Counted from the first letter of the stretch, positions 1 to 9,143 are shown. The stretch is 64,000 bases of DNA from Pseudomonas oryzihabitans (GCF_024652905.1 NZ_CP102428.1:1314501-1378500); one strand, 5' to 3'. Numbers and translations: made by a program. The notes: a model not told the origin generated them from the letters alone.

Positions 1-945
1 GGTGTCGAGGATCACCGCAACCACGATGACTGCGCCGGTGATGATGCGCTTGGTCGGCTCGCTGGCGCCGATCTGGGCCAGCCCCGCGGCCAGCACCGAG
101 ATGATCAGCACGCCAAAGAAGGTGCTGATGACCGAGCCGCGCCCACCCATGAGGCTGGTCCCACCGATCACCACGGCGGCGATCACCTGCAGTTCCAGGC
201 CGACGCCGGCGTTGGGGTCGGCGGCTTCCAGACGGGAGATCTGGAACAGCGCGGCGAGGCCCGCCAGCAGGCCCATGAGGGCGAAGACGATGACCTTGTA
301 GGGCTTGGGATTGATCCCGGCCAGGCGCACCGCTTCCTCGTTGGTGCCAATGGCGATCAGGTAGCGCCCGAGCACCGAGCGGGTCAGCAGCAGCTGCGCG
401 ACCACGATCACCAGCAGGGCGATGACGAAGGAGGGCGAGATGCCGAAGGCGAAGGGCGTCGACAGCCAAGCGTAGGCATCGCCGATATAGGCGGTGCGCG
501 AATCGGTCAGCTGGTAGGCGGCGCCGCGGGCCATCTCCAGCACGCCCAGGGAGACGATGAAGGAGGGGATGCGCCAGGCCACGGTGACACTGCCGGTGAG
601 GGTGCCGGTCAGGGCCGCGGCCAGCATGCCCAGGGCGGCGGCTGGCAGGATGCCCCAACCCCATTCCAGGGTGGCGACGCTGACCACGGCGGCGGCCAGG
701 GCGACCACCGAACCCACCGAGAGGTCGATGCCGCCGATGATCAGGATGAAGGTCATCCCGGTCGCCAGCACCATCAGATCGGGGATCTGGTTGGCCAGGG
801 TGGTGAAGGTGGCGTAGGAGAGAAAGTGGCTGCTCAGCAGGGAAAACAGCACGATCATCGCCAGCAGGGCGGCGGCCAGGCCGACGTAGGTGCCCAGGCC
901 GAGGCCGAAGGCACGTCGGGCGGAGGTGACGGGAAGACTGCTCAT
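1..945 (-). CDS. rbsC: Ribose ABC transporter permease RbsC (3' end outside window)
   Basis: The reading frame opens at 945 on the minus strand (protein start MSSLPVTSARRAFGLGLG) and stays open to the left edge, giving 315 codons of a family usually near 325 residues, so only the C-terminal tip is missing. It is a hydrophobic inner-membrane permease of the BPD_transp_2 class. The stretch reading ILIIGGIDLSVGS, encoded near 720-760, is the family hallmark. Its ATG overlaps the rbsA stop by 4 bases (942-945), so translation is coupled. It would form the channel through which RbsA energises ribose import from RbsB. The permease class is certain; ribose as substrate rests on the whole operon. Confidence 0.93.
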   Translation of the reverse strand, partial: MSSLPVTSARRAFGLGLGTYVGLAAALLAMIVLFSLLSSHFLSYATFTTLANQIPDLMVLATGMTFILIIGGIDLSVGSVVALAAAVVSVATLEWGWGILPAAALGMLAAALTGTLTGSVTVAWRIPSFIVSLGVLEMARGAAYQLTDSRTAYIGDAYAWLSTPFAFGISPSFVIALLVIVVAQLLLTRSVLGRYLIAIGTNEEAVRLAGINPKPYKVIVFALMGLLAGLAALFQISRLEAADPNAGVGLELQVIAAVVIGGTSLMGGRGSVISTFFGVLIISVLAAGLAQIGASEPTKRIITGAVIVVAVILDT

Positions 946-2498
946 CGAATGGCTTCCTGAGAAAGGGTTTGCGGCGGGACGGGTTCTTCCAGCAGAGCTT
1001 CGCGGGAGCGATAGCCGGCGAAGGCGGCGGCCAGCAGCCGCTCCTGGTCCCAGTCATGACGGTCGAAGGTCGCTTCCAGGCGGCCGGCGGAGATCACACC
1101 GATGCGATCGCAGATCAGCATCAGCTCGCGCAGGTCGCTGGAGACCACCACCAAGGCCTTGCCCTGGCGCGTGAGTTCGGCCAGCAGGCCATAGATCTCG
1201 AACTTGGCGCCGACGTCGATGCCGCGCGTGGGTTCGTCGAACAGCAGCACCTGGCAATCGCGTTCGAGCCAGCGCCCGATGACTACCTTTTGCTGGTTGC
1301 CACCGGAGAGTTCGCCCACCGGCTGGCTGCCACCGTTGCAGCGGATGCGCATGCCCTTGATATGGCGCTCTGCCAGGGCCGTCTCGCGGGCGCCGCTGAC
1401 CAGGCCCTGCTGGGCGACCTTGGCCATGTTGCCCAGGGCGATGTTGGCGCTGATCGGCTGGCTGAGCAGCAGGCCTTCGCCCTTGCGATCCTCGGTGATG
1501 AGGGCGATGCCCTGACGTACCACCTTGGCCGGCGAACCCAGGTCGACCGGCTTGCCGGCCAGGCGCACCGCGCCGGAATCGGCACGGTCGGCACCGAAGA
1601 TCAGCCGCAGCAACTCGGTGCGACCGGCACCGATGAGCCCGGAGATGCCATAGATCTCGCCGGCGCGGACGCTGAAGGAGACGTCCTGGACCTTGTCGGC
1701 GCGAGTCAGGCCCTGGACTTCCAGCAAGGGTGGTCCAAAGCGGCGCTCGCCCATGTCCAGGTGCTCGCCGAGATCGCGACCTACCATGAGGCTGACGATC
1801 TGGTCGATGTCGTAGTGCGCCATGGGCGCATCGGCCACCAGGCGGCCATCGCGCAAGACCACCAGTTGCTGGGCGATGCGCTTGAGTTCTTCCAGGCGAT
1901 GGGAGATGTAGACCAGCGCCACGCCGCGGGCACGCAGGCGCTCGATCTGCTCGAACAGCAGGTCCACCTCGCGGGAGGTGAGCATGGCGGTGGGCTCGTC
2001 GAGGATCAGCACTCGGCAGTCGCCGATCAGGTTGCGGGCGATCTCCACCATCTGCTGATGGCCCACGCCCAGTTCGGCGATGGGTGTATCCGGATCGATG
2101 GACTCCAGGCCGACCTGGGCCATGGCCAGCCGCGCCTGTTCGCGCAACTTGCGCCGGTCGATCCAGCCCAGGCGGCGGGGCAGGCGGTCGAGAAAGAGAT
2201 TTTCCGCCACGGTGAGGGTAGGCAGCAGGTTGAGCTCCTGCATGACCATCCGCACCCCCTGGGCCTCCGCTTCGCGGCGGCTGCCCGGGGCATAGGGTCG
2301 GCCGAGAAAGCTCAGTTCGCCGGTGGTGGGTTGCACCAGGCCACAGAGGATCTTGGACAGGGTGCTCTTGCCGGCGCCGTTTTCCCCGGTGAGCGCCAGC
2401 ACCTGGCCGGCGCGCAACTCCAGGTCCACGCCGCCGAGTACCGGCTGTGCATAGGTCTTGCCGATGTCACGGGCGCTGAGGATGACCTCGGACGACAT
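942..2498 (-). CDS. rbsA: Ribose ABC transporter ATP-binding protein RbsA
   Basis: This 518-residue protein carries two fused ABC ATPase domains, as in sugar importers of the RbsA/MglA/XylG class. The first has Walker A GENGAGKST (residues 38-46) and Walker B VLILDEPTAML. The second has a degenerate P-loop (SGLIGAGRTE), a canonical signature LSGGNQQK and Walker B VLLFDEPTRG. The degenerate second P-loop is normal in this family. It sits between rbsB (16-base gap) and rbsC (4-base overlap), the standard B-A-C order. It is a cytoplasmic subunit that drives import of ribose or a related pentose. RbsR and RbsK genes, if present, would lie to the left of the window. Confidence 0.95.
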   Translation of the reverse strand: MSSEVILSARDIGKTYAQPVLGGVDLELRAGQVLALTGENGAGKSTLSKILCGLVQPTTGELSFLGRPYAPGSRREAEAQGVRMVMQELNLLPTLTVAENLFLDRLPRRLGWIDRRKLREQARLAMAQVGLESIDPDTPIAELGVGHQQMVEIARNLIGDCRVLILDEPTAMLTSREVDLLFEQIERLRARGVALVYISHRLEELKRIAQQLVVLRDGRLVADAPMAHYDIDQIVSLMVGRDLGEHLDMGERRFGPPLLEVQGLTRADKVQDVSFSVRAGEIYGISGLIGAGRTELLRLIFGADRADSGAVRLAGKPVDLGSPAKVVRQGIALITEDRKGEGLLLSQPISANIALGNMAKVAQQGLVSGARETALAERHIKGMRIRCNGGSQPVGELSGGNQQKVVIGRWLERDCQVLLFDEPTRGIDVGAKFEIYGLLAELTRQGKALVVVSSDLRELMLICDRIGVISAGRLEATFDRHDWDQERLLAAAFAGYRSREALLEEPVPPQTLSQEAIR

Positions 2499-2514
2499 GG
2501 GAGCTCTCCTCGGA

Positions 2515-3471
2515 TCAGGGCTGGGTGACGAGTTCGACCGGCGTCTCGATCACCCCGTCCTTGGCACCGGTGGGCTCGCCCTTGACCAGCTTGAGCGCGG
2601 CTTCGATCCCGAACACGGCCTGCTTGGCGGCGTACTGGTCGGCGGTGGCGAGGATGCGACCGTCCTTGAGCATCGGCTTGATGGCCTTGATGTTGTCGTA
2701 GCCGACCACCTGCACCTGGCCTTTCTTGCCGGCGGCGCGCACGGCGGAGACGGCGCCCAGCGCCATGCTGTCGTTGCCGGCCAGCAGGGCCTTGAGGTCG
2801 GGGTATTCGTTGAGCATGGCCGCGGCGACGGCATTGCCCTTGTCGATTTCCCAGTTGCCGGATTGCACGCCGACAATCTTCATGCCGGCCGCTTCCATCG
2901 CGTCCTTGAAGCCCGCGGTGCGCTGCTGGGCGTTGGTGGTGGTGGAGACGCCCTCGATGATGCCGACCTGGTCACCCTGCTTGAGCTGCTTGGCGAGATA
3001 CTCACCCACCAGGCGGGCGCCCTTGCGGTTGTCGGGGCCGACGAAGGGGATGTCCAGGGACTTGGACTTGAGCACGTCCGGGTCCAGGCGATTGTCGATG
3101 TTGACCACCTTGATGCCGGCGTCGCTGACCTTCTTCAGCACCGGAACCAGTGCCTTGGAGTCGGCCGGGGCGATGACCAGGGCGTCGACCTTGGACACGA
3201 TCATCTGCTCGACGATGCGGATCTGGCTGGAGGTATCGGTCTCGTCCTTGATCCCGTTGGAGATCAGGTCGAAATCGGCGGAATGCTCTTTCTGGTAGGT
3301 CTTGGCGCCGTCTTCCATGGTCAGGAAGAATTCGTTGGCCAGGGACTTCATGACCAGCGCGACCTTGGGCTTTTCGGCGGCCGTGGCATGACTGGCGGTG
3401 AGCGGCAGAATCAGCGAAGCGGAGGCGAGAGCGATAGCCGCCAGCAGGCGGGCAGGGCGAAAGGCCAGCAT
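2515..3471 (-). CDS. rbsB: Ribose ABC transporter periplasmic substrate-binding protein RbsB
   Basis: A 318-residue periplasmic binding protein of the Peripla_BP_4 type. The N-terminus has a basic start, a hydrophobic core and a signal-peptidase I site near residues 29-32 (HATAAEKP). The mature part opens KVALVMKSLANEFF, and later motifs such as ALVIAPADSKAL and VVNIDNRLDPD are typical of ribose-binding proteins. It captures sugar in the periplasm and delivers it to the RbsC/RbsA complex. It is the first gene of the operon, with a good AGGAGG-like site just before its ATG, and lies behind the operator at 3508-3521. Ribose is the likely ligand; a related pentose cannot be excluded by sequence reading alone. 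Confidence 0.93.
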   Translation of the reverse strand: MLAFRPARLLAAIALASASLILPLTASHATAAEKPKVALVMKSLANEFFLTMEDGAKTYQKEHSADFDLISNGIKDETDTSSQIRIVEQMIVSKVDALVIAPADSKALVPVLKKVSDAGIKVVNIDNRLDPDVLKSKSLDIPFVGPDNRKGARLVGEYLAKQLKQGDQVGIIEGVSTTTNAQQRTAGFKDAMEAAGMKIVGVQSGNWEIDKGNAVAAAMLNEYPDLKALLAGNDSMALGAVSAVRAAGKKGQVQVVGYDNIKAIKPMLKDGRILATADQYAAKQAVFGIEAALKLVKGEPTGAKDGVIETPVELVTQP

Positions 3472-3507
3472 AGGAGGATCTCCGAATTCTTATGGTTCTT
3501 GTGGTCA

Positions 3508-3521
3508 CGCAAACGTTTGCG
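3508..3521. promoter_or_regulatory. LacI-family operator (probable RbsR site) upstream of rbsB
   Basis: A perfect 14-bp palindrome CGCAAACGTTTGCG is centred 43 bp upstream of the rbsB start. A CG-centred AAACGTTT core is the classic LacI/PurR/RbsR operator form. It lies just downstream of the predicted promoter, a position suited to repression. The regulator itself is not in the window. Confidence 0.8.
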
Positions 3522-3529
3522 CGTAGCGA

Positions 3530-3558
3530 AGGATGTCCGCCCCGTCGGTAGCTGTCAA
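3530..3558 (-). promoter_or_regulatory. Probable sigma70 promoter of rbsBAC
   Basis: On the minus strand a perfect -35 box TTGACA (3553-3558) is followed after 17 bases by CATCCT (3530-3535), a weak -10. Transcription would start near 3523, directly at the palindromic operator, so a bound repressor would block initiation. Confidence 0.5.
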
Positions 3559-3602
3559 TCCAGGTCACTACATGAATCGATTCAGCTCCTAAGGACGGCT
3601 GG

Positions 3603-3633
3603 TTGGCCCCGGCCGTGCGGGCCCCGGTATACT
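3603..3633 (+). promoter_or_regulatory. Possible promoter of apt
   Basis: TATACT at 3628-3633 is a good -10 match, 47 bp before the apt ATG. The only -35-like hexamer, TTGGCC at 3603-3608, sits at a long 19-base spacing, so the call is tentative. Confidence 0.3.
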
Positions 3634-3679
3634 GGGCAATCGTATTCAACCAGGCGCCCGGCGCCCGAGAGTCTCTGCC

Positions 3680-4228
3680 ATGTCCTTTTCCGAATCCGCC
3701 CTGAAATCCCTCATCCGCGCCGTGCCCGATTTTCCCAAGCCGGGGGTGATCTTTCGGGACATCACGCCGCTGTTCCAGTCGCCCGAAGGCCTGCGCGCCG
3801 TCATGGCGGAATTGCTGGAGCGCTATCGCTCGGCGTCCTTCACCCACGTCGGGGCGCTGGATGCGCGCGGATTCCTCATCGGTCCGATCCTGGCTTATGA
3901 ACTGGGCAAGCCACTGGTGCTGTTCCGCAAGCAGGGCAAACTGCCGGCTGAGCTGCTGACCGAGGTCTACAGCACCGAATACGGCGACTCGGTGATCGAG
4001 GTACACAAGGACAGTGTCGGCGCCGGTGATTCGGTGCTGCTGGTCGATGACCTCATCGCCACCGGCGGTACCCTGGTCGCCGCCGGCAACCTGATCCGCC
4101 GCCTGGGCGCCGAGGTCCACGAAGCCGCCGCCATCGTCGACCTGCCCGAACTGGGCGGCTCCAAGCGCCTGGAAGCGGCCGGCATCCCCACCTTCGCCCT
4201 GACGAGCTTCGCGCTGTCCGAGTATTGA
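3680..4228 (+). CDS. apt: Adenine phosphoribosyltransferase
   Basis: A 182-residue protein, matching the normal Apt length. It converts adenine and PRPP to AMP and pyrophosphate in purine salvage. The PRPP-binding motif [13 protein letters not shown] lies at about residues 115-127, and the N-terminal [16 protein letters not shown] is the Apt hallmark. It is cytoplasmic, usually a dimer. It is transcribed rightward, divergent from rbsBAC. The next coding region on either strand begins about 650 bp away, so apt is probably monocistronic and ends in the palindromic region. Confidence 0.97.
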   Translation: MSFSESALKSLIRAVPDFPKPGVIFRDITPLFQSPEGLRAVMAELLERYRSASFTHVGALDARGFLIGPILAYELGKPLVLFRKQGKLPAELLTEVYSTEYGDSVIEVHKDSVGAGDSVLLVDDLIATGGTLVAAGNLIRRLGAEVHEAAAIVDLPELGGSKRLEAAGIPTFALTSFALSEY

Positions 4229-4240
4229 GTTTGCGATTGA

Positions 4241-4301
4241 TCGCGGCCATGGGCCGCTCCTACGGGTAGCGCACGACGGTAGGAGCGCCCCATGGCCGCG
4301 A
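4241..4301. repeat. REP-like long inverted repeat downstream of apt
   Basis: Two 22-base arms, 4241-4262 and 4280-4301, are inverted copies with one mismatch around a GCGGCCATGG core. The 17-base spacer would form the loop. Palindromes ending in GCTCCTAC are typical of Pseudomonas REP/BIME elements between genes. It begins 12 bases after the apt stop and may act as a terminator or mRNA stabiliser. No RAYT transposase is visible nearby. Confidence 0.7.
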
Positions 4302-4427
4302 TAACGGCGTCGTACCTCAACGTCCTGCTGGCACCTTCCATGGTGTCCGTACGCGAAGGGCAACACCTTGCGATGCCGGAGCGGCCGCCTCGGCGGACCG
4401 CCATGGCCGTAACGGGTTGCTCGAATC

Positions 4428-4854
4428 GTAGGTTGGGTTGAGCACAGCGAAGCCCAACAGCTCTTGCCTCGGCGCCAGTCTTGTTGGGCTTCAACGATGG
4501 AGCCGTCTCAGCCCAACCTACGATCCTGCTACGGACACCGTAGGTTGGGTTGAGCGCAGCGAAGCCCAACAGGGTTTGACTCAGCTGGCCCTGTTGGGCT
4601 TCGACGATGAAGCCGTCTCAGCCCAACCTACGATCCTGCTACGGACACCGTAGGTAGGGTTGAGCGCAGCGAAGCCCAACAGGGTTTGATTCAGCTGGCC
4701 CTGTTGGGCTTCGACGATGGAGCCGTCTCAGCCCAACCTACGGTCCTGCCACGGGCACCGTAGGTTGGGTTGAGCGCAGCGAAGCCCAACGGATGTTGCC
4801 CCGGCACCGGCGCTGTTGGGCTTCGACGATAGGGCCGTCTCAGCCCAACCTACG
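4428..4854. repeat. Four-copy tandem array of a ~110-bp palindromic repeat
   Basis: Units begin at 4428, 4540, 4650 and 4760 (spacing 112, 110, 110). Each unit has a left arm GTAGGTTGGGTTGAGC followed by GCAGCGAAGCCCAAC, a variable centre, and an inverted right arm that ends CAGCCCAACCTACG. Each could therefore fold into a long hairpin of roughly 93 bases, with a nested GTTGGGCTT pairing. Units 2 and 3 are nearly identical, including the centre; unit 3 has GTAGGTAGGG in place of GTAGGTTGGG. The GTAGGTTGGGTTGAGCG sequence is, from general knowledge, widespread as an extragenic repeat in proteobacteria. No ORF here looks real. Confidence 0.85.
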
Positions 4855-4881
4855 ATTTATCGCAATCCTGGCAGCCTCTGA

Positions 4882-5187
4882 TCAAAGCTCAGCCGTCGGC
4901 TTTCTCGGCTCCAGCGGATACAGATCCACTTCGTCCGCCAACTTGGGCAGCTCGTCCAGAAAGGCGAGGGTGTGCGGCTGGTTGAAGTGTCCGTCCTGGG
5001 CGGCGATCGAGGTCCAGCGGGCCTGGACCACCCAGAGATCGCCGTCCTCGCTGCCCTGGAATACCCGATAGTCCAGGCAGCCTTCGTCCTTGACCGCCAC
5101 CGCGGCCAGATCCAGCAGGTGGGCACCCAGCGCCTGGGAGCGTTCGGGTTGGGCTCGGAACAGGGTAAGGCTGTGGACGTCCGTCAT
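4882..5187 (-). CDS. Putative quinol monooxygenase, ABM domain
   Basis: A small protein of about 101 residues with the antibiotic-biosynthesis-monooxygenase (ABM, YgiN-like) ferredoxin-fold pattern: an N-terminal strand (HSLTLFRAQPE), a helix, GCLDYRVFQGSEDGDLWVV and a conserved histidine in AAQDGHFNQPH. Such proteins are cytoplasmic dimers acting on quinols or small aromatic substrates; the substrate here is unknown. The ATG at 5187 is chosen because AGGAG lies 11 bases upstream. An in-frame TTG at 5196 is possible but would sit almost on top of that site. It is separated from folE by 64 bases and may share its transcript. Confidence 0.75.
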   Translation of the reverse strand: MTDVHSLTLFRAQPERSQALGAHLLDLAAVAVKDEGCLDYRVFQGSEDGDLWVVQARWTSIAAQDGHFNQPHTLAFLDELPKLADEVDLYPLEPRKPTAEL

Positions 5188-5251
5188 AATGGACAAGTCT
5201 CCTGAAGGGTTGAGGTTTCGACCCTTCAGGATAGCGGACGTCGTACCGGTC

Positions 5252-5800
5252 TCAGCGATTGATCAGGCCAAGGAATTCCGCACGGGTAGCGTCGTTGGCG
5301 CGGAATTGGCCGAGCATCACCGAGGTGACCATGGAGGAATTCTGCTTTTCCACGCCACGCATCATCATGCACATGTGCTGCGCCTCGATGACCACCGCGA
5401 CCCCGGCGGCGCCGGTGACCTGCTCGATGGCCTCGGCGATCTGCCGGGTCATGTTTTCCTGGATCTGCAGGCGGCGGGCGAACATGTCGACCACCCGCGC
5501 CACCTTGGACAGGCCCAGCACCTTGCCCTTGGGCATGTAGGCAACATGGGCCTTGCCGATGAAGGGCAGCATGTGGTGCTCGCACAGGGAATACAGCTCG
5601 ATGTTCTTGACCAGCACCATCTCGCTGTTGTCCGAGGTGAAGAGCGCGTCGCCCACCACTTCTTCCAGCGTCTGGCTGTAGCCGCGGCAGAGGTACTGCA
5701 TGGCCTTGGCCGCGCGCTTGGGTGTGTCCACCAGCCCCTCACGGCTGATGTCTTCGCCGAGTCCGGTCAGGATCGAGGAGTAGTGCTGTTCGAGAGACAT
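5252..5800 (-). CDS. folE: GTP cyclohydrolase I (FolE type)
   Basis: This 182-residue enzyme would catalyse GTP to dihydroneopterin triphosphate, the first step of tetrahydrofolate synthesis. It may also feed 7-deazaguanine synthesis, which the downstream queF gene uses. The zinc-site residues are visible in [12 protein letters not shown] (Cys and His) and in [11 protein letters not shown] (the second Cys). The stretch [19 protein letters not shown] is also diagnostic. The length is slightly shorter than the E. coli enzyme (about 222), as in other Pseudomonas FolE copies. It is cytoplasmic and usually decameric. It lies 63 bases after the Smr gene on the same strand. Confidence 0.96.
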   Translation of the reverse strand: MSLEQHYSSILTGLGEDISREGLVDTPKRAAKAMQYLCRGYSQTLEEVVGDALFTSDNSEMVLVKNIELYSLCEHHMLPFIGKAHVAYMPKGKVLGLSKVARVVDMFARRLQIQENMTRQIAEAIEQVTGAAGVAVVIEAQHMCMMMRGVEKQNSSMVTSVMLGQFRANDATRAEFLGLINR

Positions 5801-5863
5801 TTGGGTTCCTGTTTGTCGATAAGGAAGTGGGCGCTCGGATGAGACGTCACCCGAGTCACAGGA

Positions 5864-6418
5864 TCACTCGTCGCGACCTTCGAGCATGGTGCGCTTGAGC
5901 AAGACATAAAGCGAGCCGGTCCCACCGTGGCGGGGCAGGCAGGAGGTGAAGCCCAGCACTTGCGGGTGCTGGCGCAGCCAGGTGTTGACGTGACTCTTGA
6001 TCAGCGGTCGGCGCCCATCCAGGCGCGCGGCCTTGCCATGGGTGATGCGCACGCAGCGGATTTCCAGGCGAGTGGCCTCGGCGAGAAAGTCCCAGAGGGT
6101 TTCCCGGGCCCTTTCCACGGTCATGCCGTGCAGGTCCAGGCTGCCCTCGAAGGGAATCTGGCCGCCCTTGAGGCGACGTAACTGGGTGTCCTGGACGCCA
6201 TCGCGGCCCCAGTAGAGTTCGTCCTCGGCGCCCACGTCGATGACGAAGGCATCGCTCAGGCCGTCGACCCGGGTAGCGGTCGTGGTCTTGGTCGCATCCG
6301 CGCGGCGCTGGGCGATCTGGCCCAGGTCGGCGCGCGACTTGCCGGTGTCGGCGCGATCCTGCTTGAGCGGACGGATTCCGCGGGTGAAGTCGGCGAAAGA
6401 GGCATCGTCGTCGTGCAT
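5864..6418 (-). CDS. Smr domain protein (SmrA/YdaL-like)
   Basis: A 184-residue protein with a charged N-terminal region and a C-terminal Smr (small MutS-related) domain from about residue 90. The motifs are LDLHGMTVERA, RITHGKAA and GGTGSLYVLLKR. In this family LDLHG and HGxG mark the nuclease-like core; here the second motif reads HGKA rather than HGKG. Smr proteins are stand-alone nicking endonucleases or ribosome-rescue nucleases, and the role here is not known. It runs in the same direction as folE. It begins 37 bases beyond the NR kinase stop, reading leftward. Confidence 0.85.
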   Translation of the reverse strand: MHDDDASFADFTRGIRPLKQDRADTGKSRADLGQIAQRRADATKTTTATRVDGLSDAFVIDVGAEDELYWGRDGVQDTQLRRLKGGQIPFEGSLDLHGMTVERARETLWDFLAEATRLEIRCVRITHGKAARLDGRRPLIKSHVNTWLRQHPQVLGFTSCLPRHGGTGSLYVLLKRTMLEGRDE

Positions 6419-6455
6419 GGCGTTCTCCGGTACAGGACGTCATTCTACCGGCGGG

Positions 6456-6983
6456 TCAGGCGTCGTGCAGCAATCGGCTCACCGCGGCCAGCGCGGCCCT
6501 TTGCCGCTCGGGCCAGTCGCCGGCGATTTCCAGCACCGGCTGGCCATGGGCCTGCAGCCAGTCCCGGCACTGCGCGAAGAACGCCAATCGCTCGGCGAGC
6601 TCCGGTTGGCAGCGCTGACCGTCGTCCTGCCAGGCGACGTCGCGAGGATCGAGCAGCAGGTGCAGGTCATAGCGACGGGCCAGCAGAGCCGGCTCCAGCC
6701 AGTCGGGCGCGGCGCCGAACAGCAATCGACTCCACAGCAGGTTGCTCAGCAGGTGGGTATCGAGCAGCAGGAGCGCCGGTGCGCTCGCGCGTGCCTGGTC
6801 CTCGCGGTGCAATTGCTCGCGGGCGATGACATCCACGTCCGCCAGGCAGGTATCGGTGCCGTGCCGCTCGCAGTATTCGCGGACGTACTCATCCACCCGG
6901 ACCCCGCCGAAGCGCTCGGCGAGAACCGTCGCCAGCCAGGATTTGCCACTCGATTCGGGGCCGGTCAGCACCACCACTTTCAT
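6456..6983 (-). CDS. NadR-like nicotinamide riboside kinase (AAA ATPase)
   Basis: A 175-residue P-loop protein matching the C-terminal kinase domain of NadR. It has Walker A TGPESSGKSW near residues 7-16, then RVDEYVREYCE (the NadR E-x-x-R-x-Y motif) and LLLLDTHLLSN. It lacks the repressor and NMN adenylyltransferase domains of E. coli NadR, so only phosphorylation of nicotinamide riboside to NMN is inferred. The ATG at 6983 overlaps the pnuC stop by 4 bases. The pairing of transporter and kinase, trapping imported riboside, strongly supports the role. A longer in-frame extension to 7133 runs inside pnuC and was not used. Confidence 0.85.
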   Translation of the reverse strand: MKVVVLTGPESSGKSWLATVLAERFGGVRVDEYVREYCERHGTDTCLADVDVIAREQLHREDQARASAPALLLLDTHLLSNLLWSRLLFGAAPDWLEPALLARRYDLHLLLDPRDVAWQDDGQRCQPELAERLAFFAQCRDWLQAHGQPVLEIAGDWPERQRAALAAVSRLLHDA

Positions 6984-7579
6984 CGTGCGGTCGCCAGGGC
7001 TCGGCGCCAGTCGAGCCAGCCGTAGGCGGCCAGACCGACAAAGACCGCATAGAGGATGGCGGTGGGGTAGAGGCCCTTGTAATAGAAGAGGCCCACATAG
7101 ATGACGTCCAGCACGAACCACAGTACCCAGCACTGCAGGCGCTTCTGCGCCATCCAGAACTGGGCGACCAGGCTGAAACCGGTGAGCGCGGCATCCAGCC
7201 AGGGCAGGGCGGCATCGGTGTGGGTGCCCATGAGGTAGCCCAGGACCAGGCTACCCAGGGCGCCAACGGCCAGACCGGCCAGCAGCGGTCGGGTGGTGAG
7301 CGAGCTGACCACCCGACCCTGGTGTTGCTGGCCGCCCCGCAGCCATTGCCACCAACCATAGAGCTGCAGCACCGCATAGATGCACTGCAGCAACATGTCG
7401 GAATAGAGCTTCACCTCCAGGAAAATCCAGGCGTAGAGCACCACCATCACCAGGCCGATGGGCCAGGCCCAGATGTTCTGGCGCACCGTCAGCCAGACGG
7501 CGATCACCCCGAGAACGGCGGCCAGCAGCTCCACGGGCGACATGCCCAGCAGGGTGGTGAGCGACTCCAGAAACGACAT
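6980..7579 (-). CDS. pnuC: Nicotinamide riboside transporter PnuC
   Basis: A 199-residue inner-membrane protein with about seven hydrophobic helices. The PnuC signature is visible in WAWPIGLVMVVLYAW, followed by FLEVKLYSDMLLQ, LYGWWQW and a C-terminal CWVLWFVLDVIYV. It imports nicotinamide riboside by facilitated diffusion, and the coupled downstream kinase would make import effectively unidirectional. The start at 7579 follows the hairpin-rich intergenic region shared with uppP. No NAD-responsive riboswitch of a known type was recognised upstream. Confidence 0.93.
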   Translation of the reverse strand: MSFLESLTTLLGMSPVELLAAVLGVIAVWLTVRQNIWAWPIGLVMVVLYAWIFLEVKLYSDMLLQCIYAVLQLYGWWQWLRGGQQHQGRVVSSLTTRPLLAGLAVGALGSLVLGYLMGTHTDAALPWLDAALTGFSLVAQFWMAQKRLQCWVLWFVLDVIYVGLFYYKGLYPTAILYAVFVGLAAYGWLDWRRALATAR

Positions 7580-7639
7580 GCTTCACATCCGGAAAGATTC
7601 GATTCGTCATTGTACGGCACCTAATGGCCGTCTATCGGT

Positions 7640-7809
7640 CTCTTCAACCGGTCTTGCTCTGGTAAGGTGCCGGGCGACCACCACAGCATGAGCTGTCCTG
7701 GGTACCGCGAAGGGCCACGCCCTGCGGAGCGTCACGGTTCGAACCCCGTTGCCGCCGGCGTCTTCGGACCCGGCTACCTGCAAATGTTTCACTTGGATGG
7801 AGTAATACC
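7640..7809 (+). promoter_or_regulatory. Hairpin-rich leader between pnuC and uppP (candidate structured RNA)
   Basis: The 230-bp divergent intergenic region holds a run of stable hairpins just before uppP: ACAGC-ATGA-GCTGT (7683-7696), AGGGC-CAC-GCCCT (7711-7723), ACGG/CCGT around TTCGAACC (about 7734-7749), and GCCGG/CCGGC enclosing GTC-TTCG-GAC (7754-7774). The last has a cUUCGg tetraloop, a hallmark of structured RNA. The last hairpin ends 35 bases before the uppP ATG. I do not recognise the family. A tRNA was considered for the TTCGAAC loop and rejected. Confidence 0.5.
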
Positions 7810-8642
<833 letters not shown>

Positions 8643-8646
<4 letters not shown>

Positions 8647-9143
8647 AGCCCGAGAAGGAACAGCAGAGCCGGCGCCAGCCGGCTCGTGCGTCTGGGCAGA
8701 AAGCGCCCCCCAAGACCAGCAAGCGGGCGGAGGCGCTGACGCCCTATGAGCAACGCGCGGCCATCGCCCGGCAGGACATGCTTGCGCTGCTGCAGATCGC
8801 CGTCTTCATCCTGCCGCTGGTGGGCATGCTGTCCCTGGCCTTCGGCCGTGGGGTGCTCTGGCCACTGCCGCTCTACCTGCTGGCCAGCGTGGCCACCTAC
8901 CTGCTCTACAAGCACGACAAGCAGCGCGCCCGCGACAAGGGCTGGCGCGTGCCGGAGCGGGTCCTGCACCTGGGCGAGCTGCTCGGTGGCTGGCCGGGTG
9001 CCTTGATCGCCCAGCAGCGCTTCCGCCACAAGACGGTCAAGCTGAGCTTTCGGCTGGTGTTCTTCACCATCGTCGCCCTGCATCAGCTGCTGTGGCTGGA
9101 TGTGCTCTGCGGCGGTGTGCTGCACCGTCACCTGCCGTTCTGA
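8643..9143 (+). CDS. DUF1294 membrane protein
   Basis: A 166-residue protein with a GTG start at 8643 overlapping the uppP stop. The first 45 residues are basic and hydrophilic ([12 protein letters not shown] onward). Two hydrophobic helices follow, and then the DUF1294 core [38 protein letters not shown] and [10 protein letters not shown]. The family has no established function. Many members carry an N-terminal cold-shock domain, which is absent here. Coupling to uppP suggests an envelope-related role, but this is only inference. Confidence 0.85.

Noticed and set aside
4428..4854. Regular repeats considered as a CRISPR array
   Set aside because: Units are palindromic 110-mers with conserved inner sequence rather than short repeats separated by unique spacers, and no cas gene is near.
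6984..7133. 50-codon N-terminal extension of the nicotinamide riboside kinase
   Set aside because: It lies inside pnuC; the ATG overlapping the pnuC stop and immediately preceding the P-loop is the natural start.
7734..7749. A tRNA-like TTCGAAC loop upstream of uppP
   Set aside because: No acceptor, D or anticodon arms can be drawn around it; the T-stem would have at most 4 pairs.
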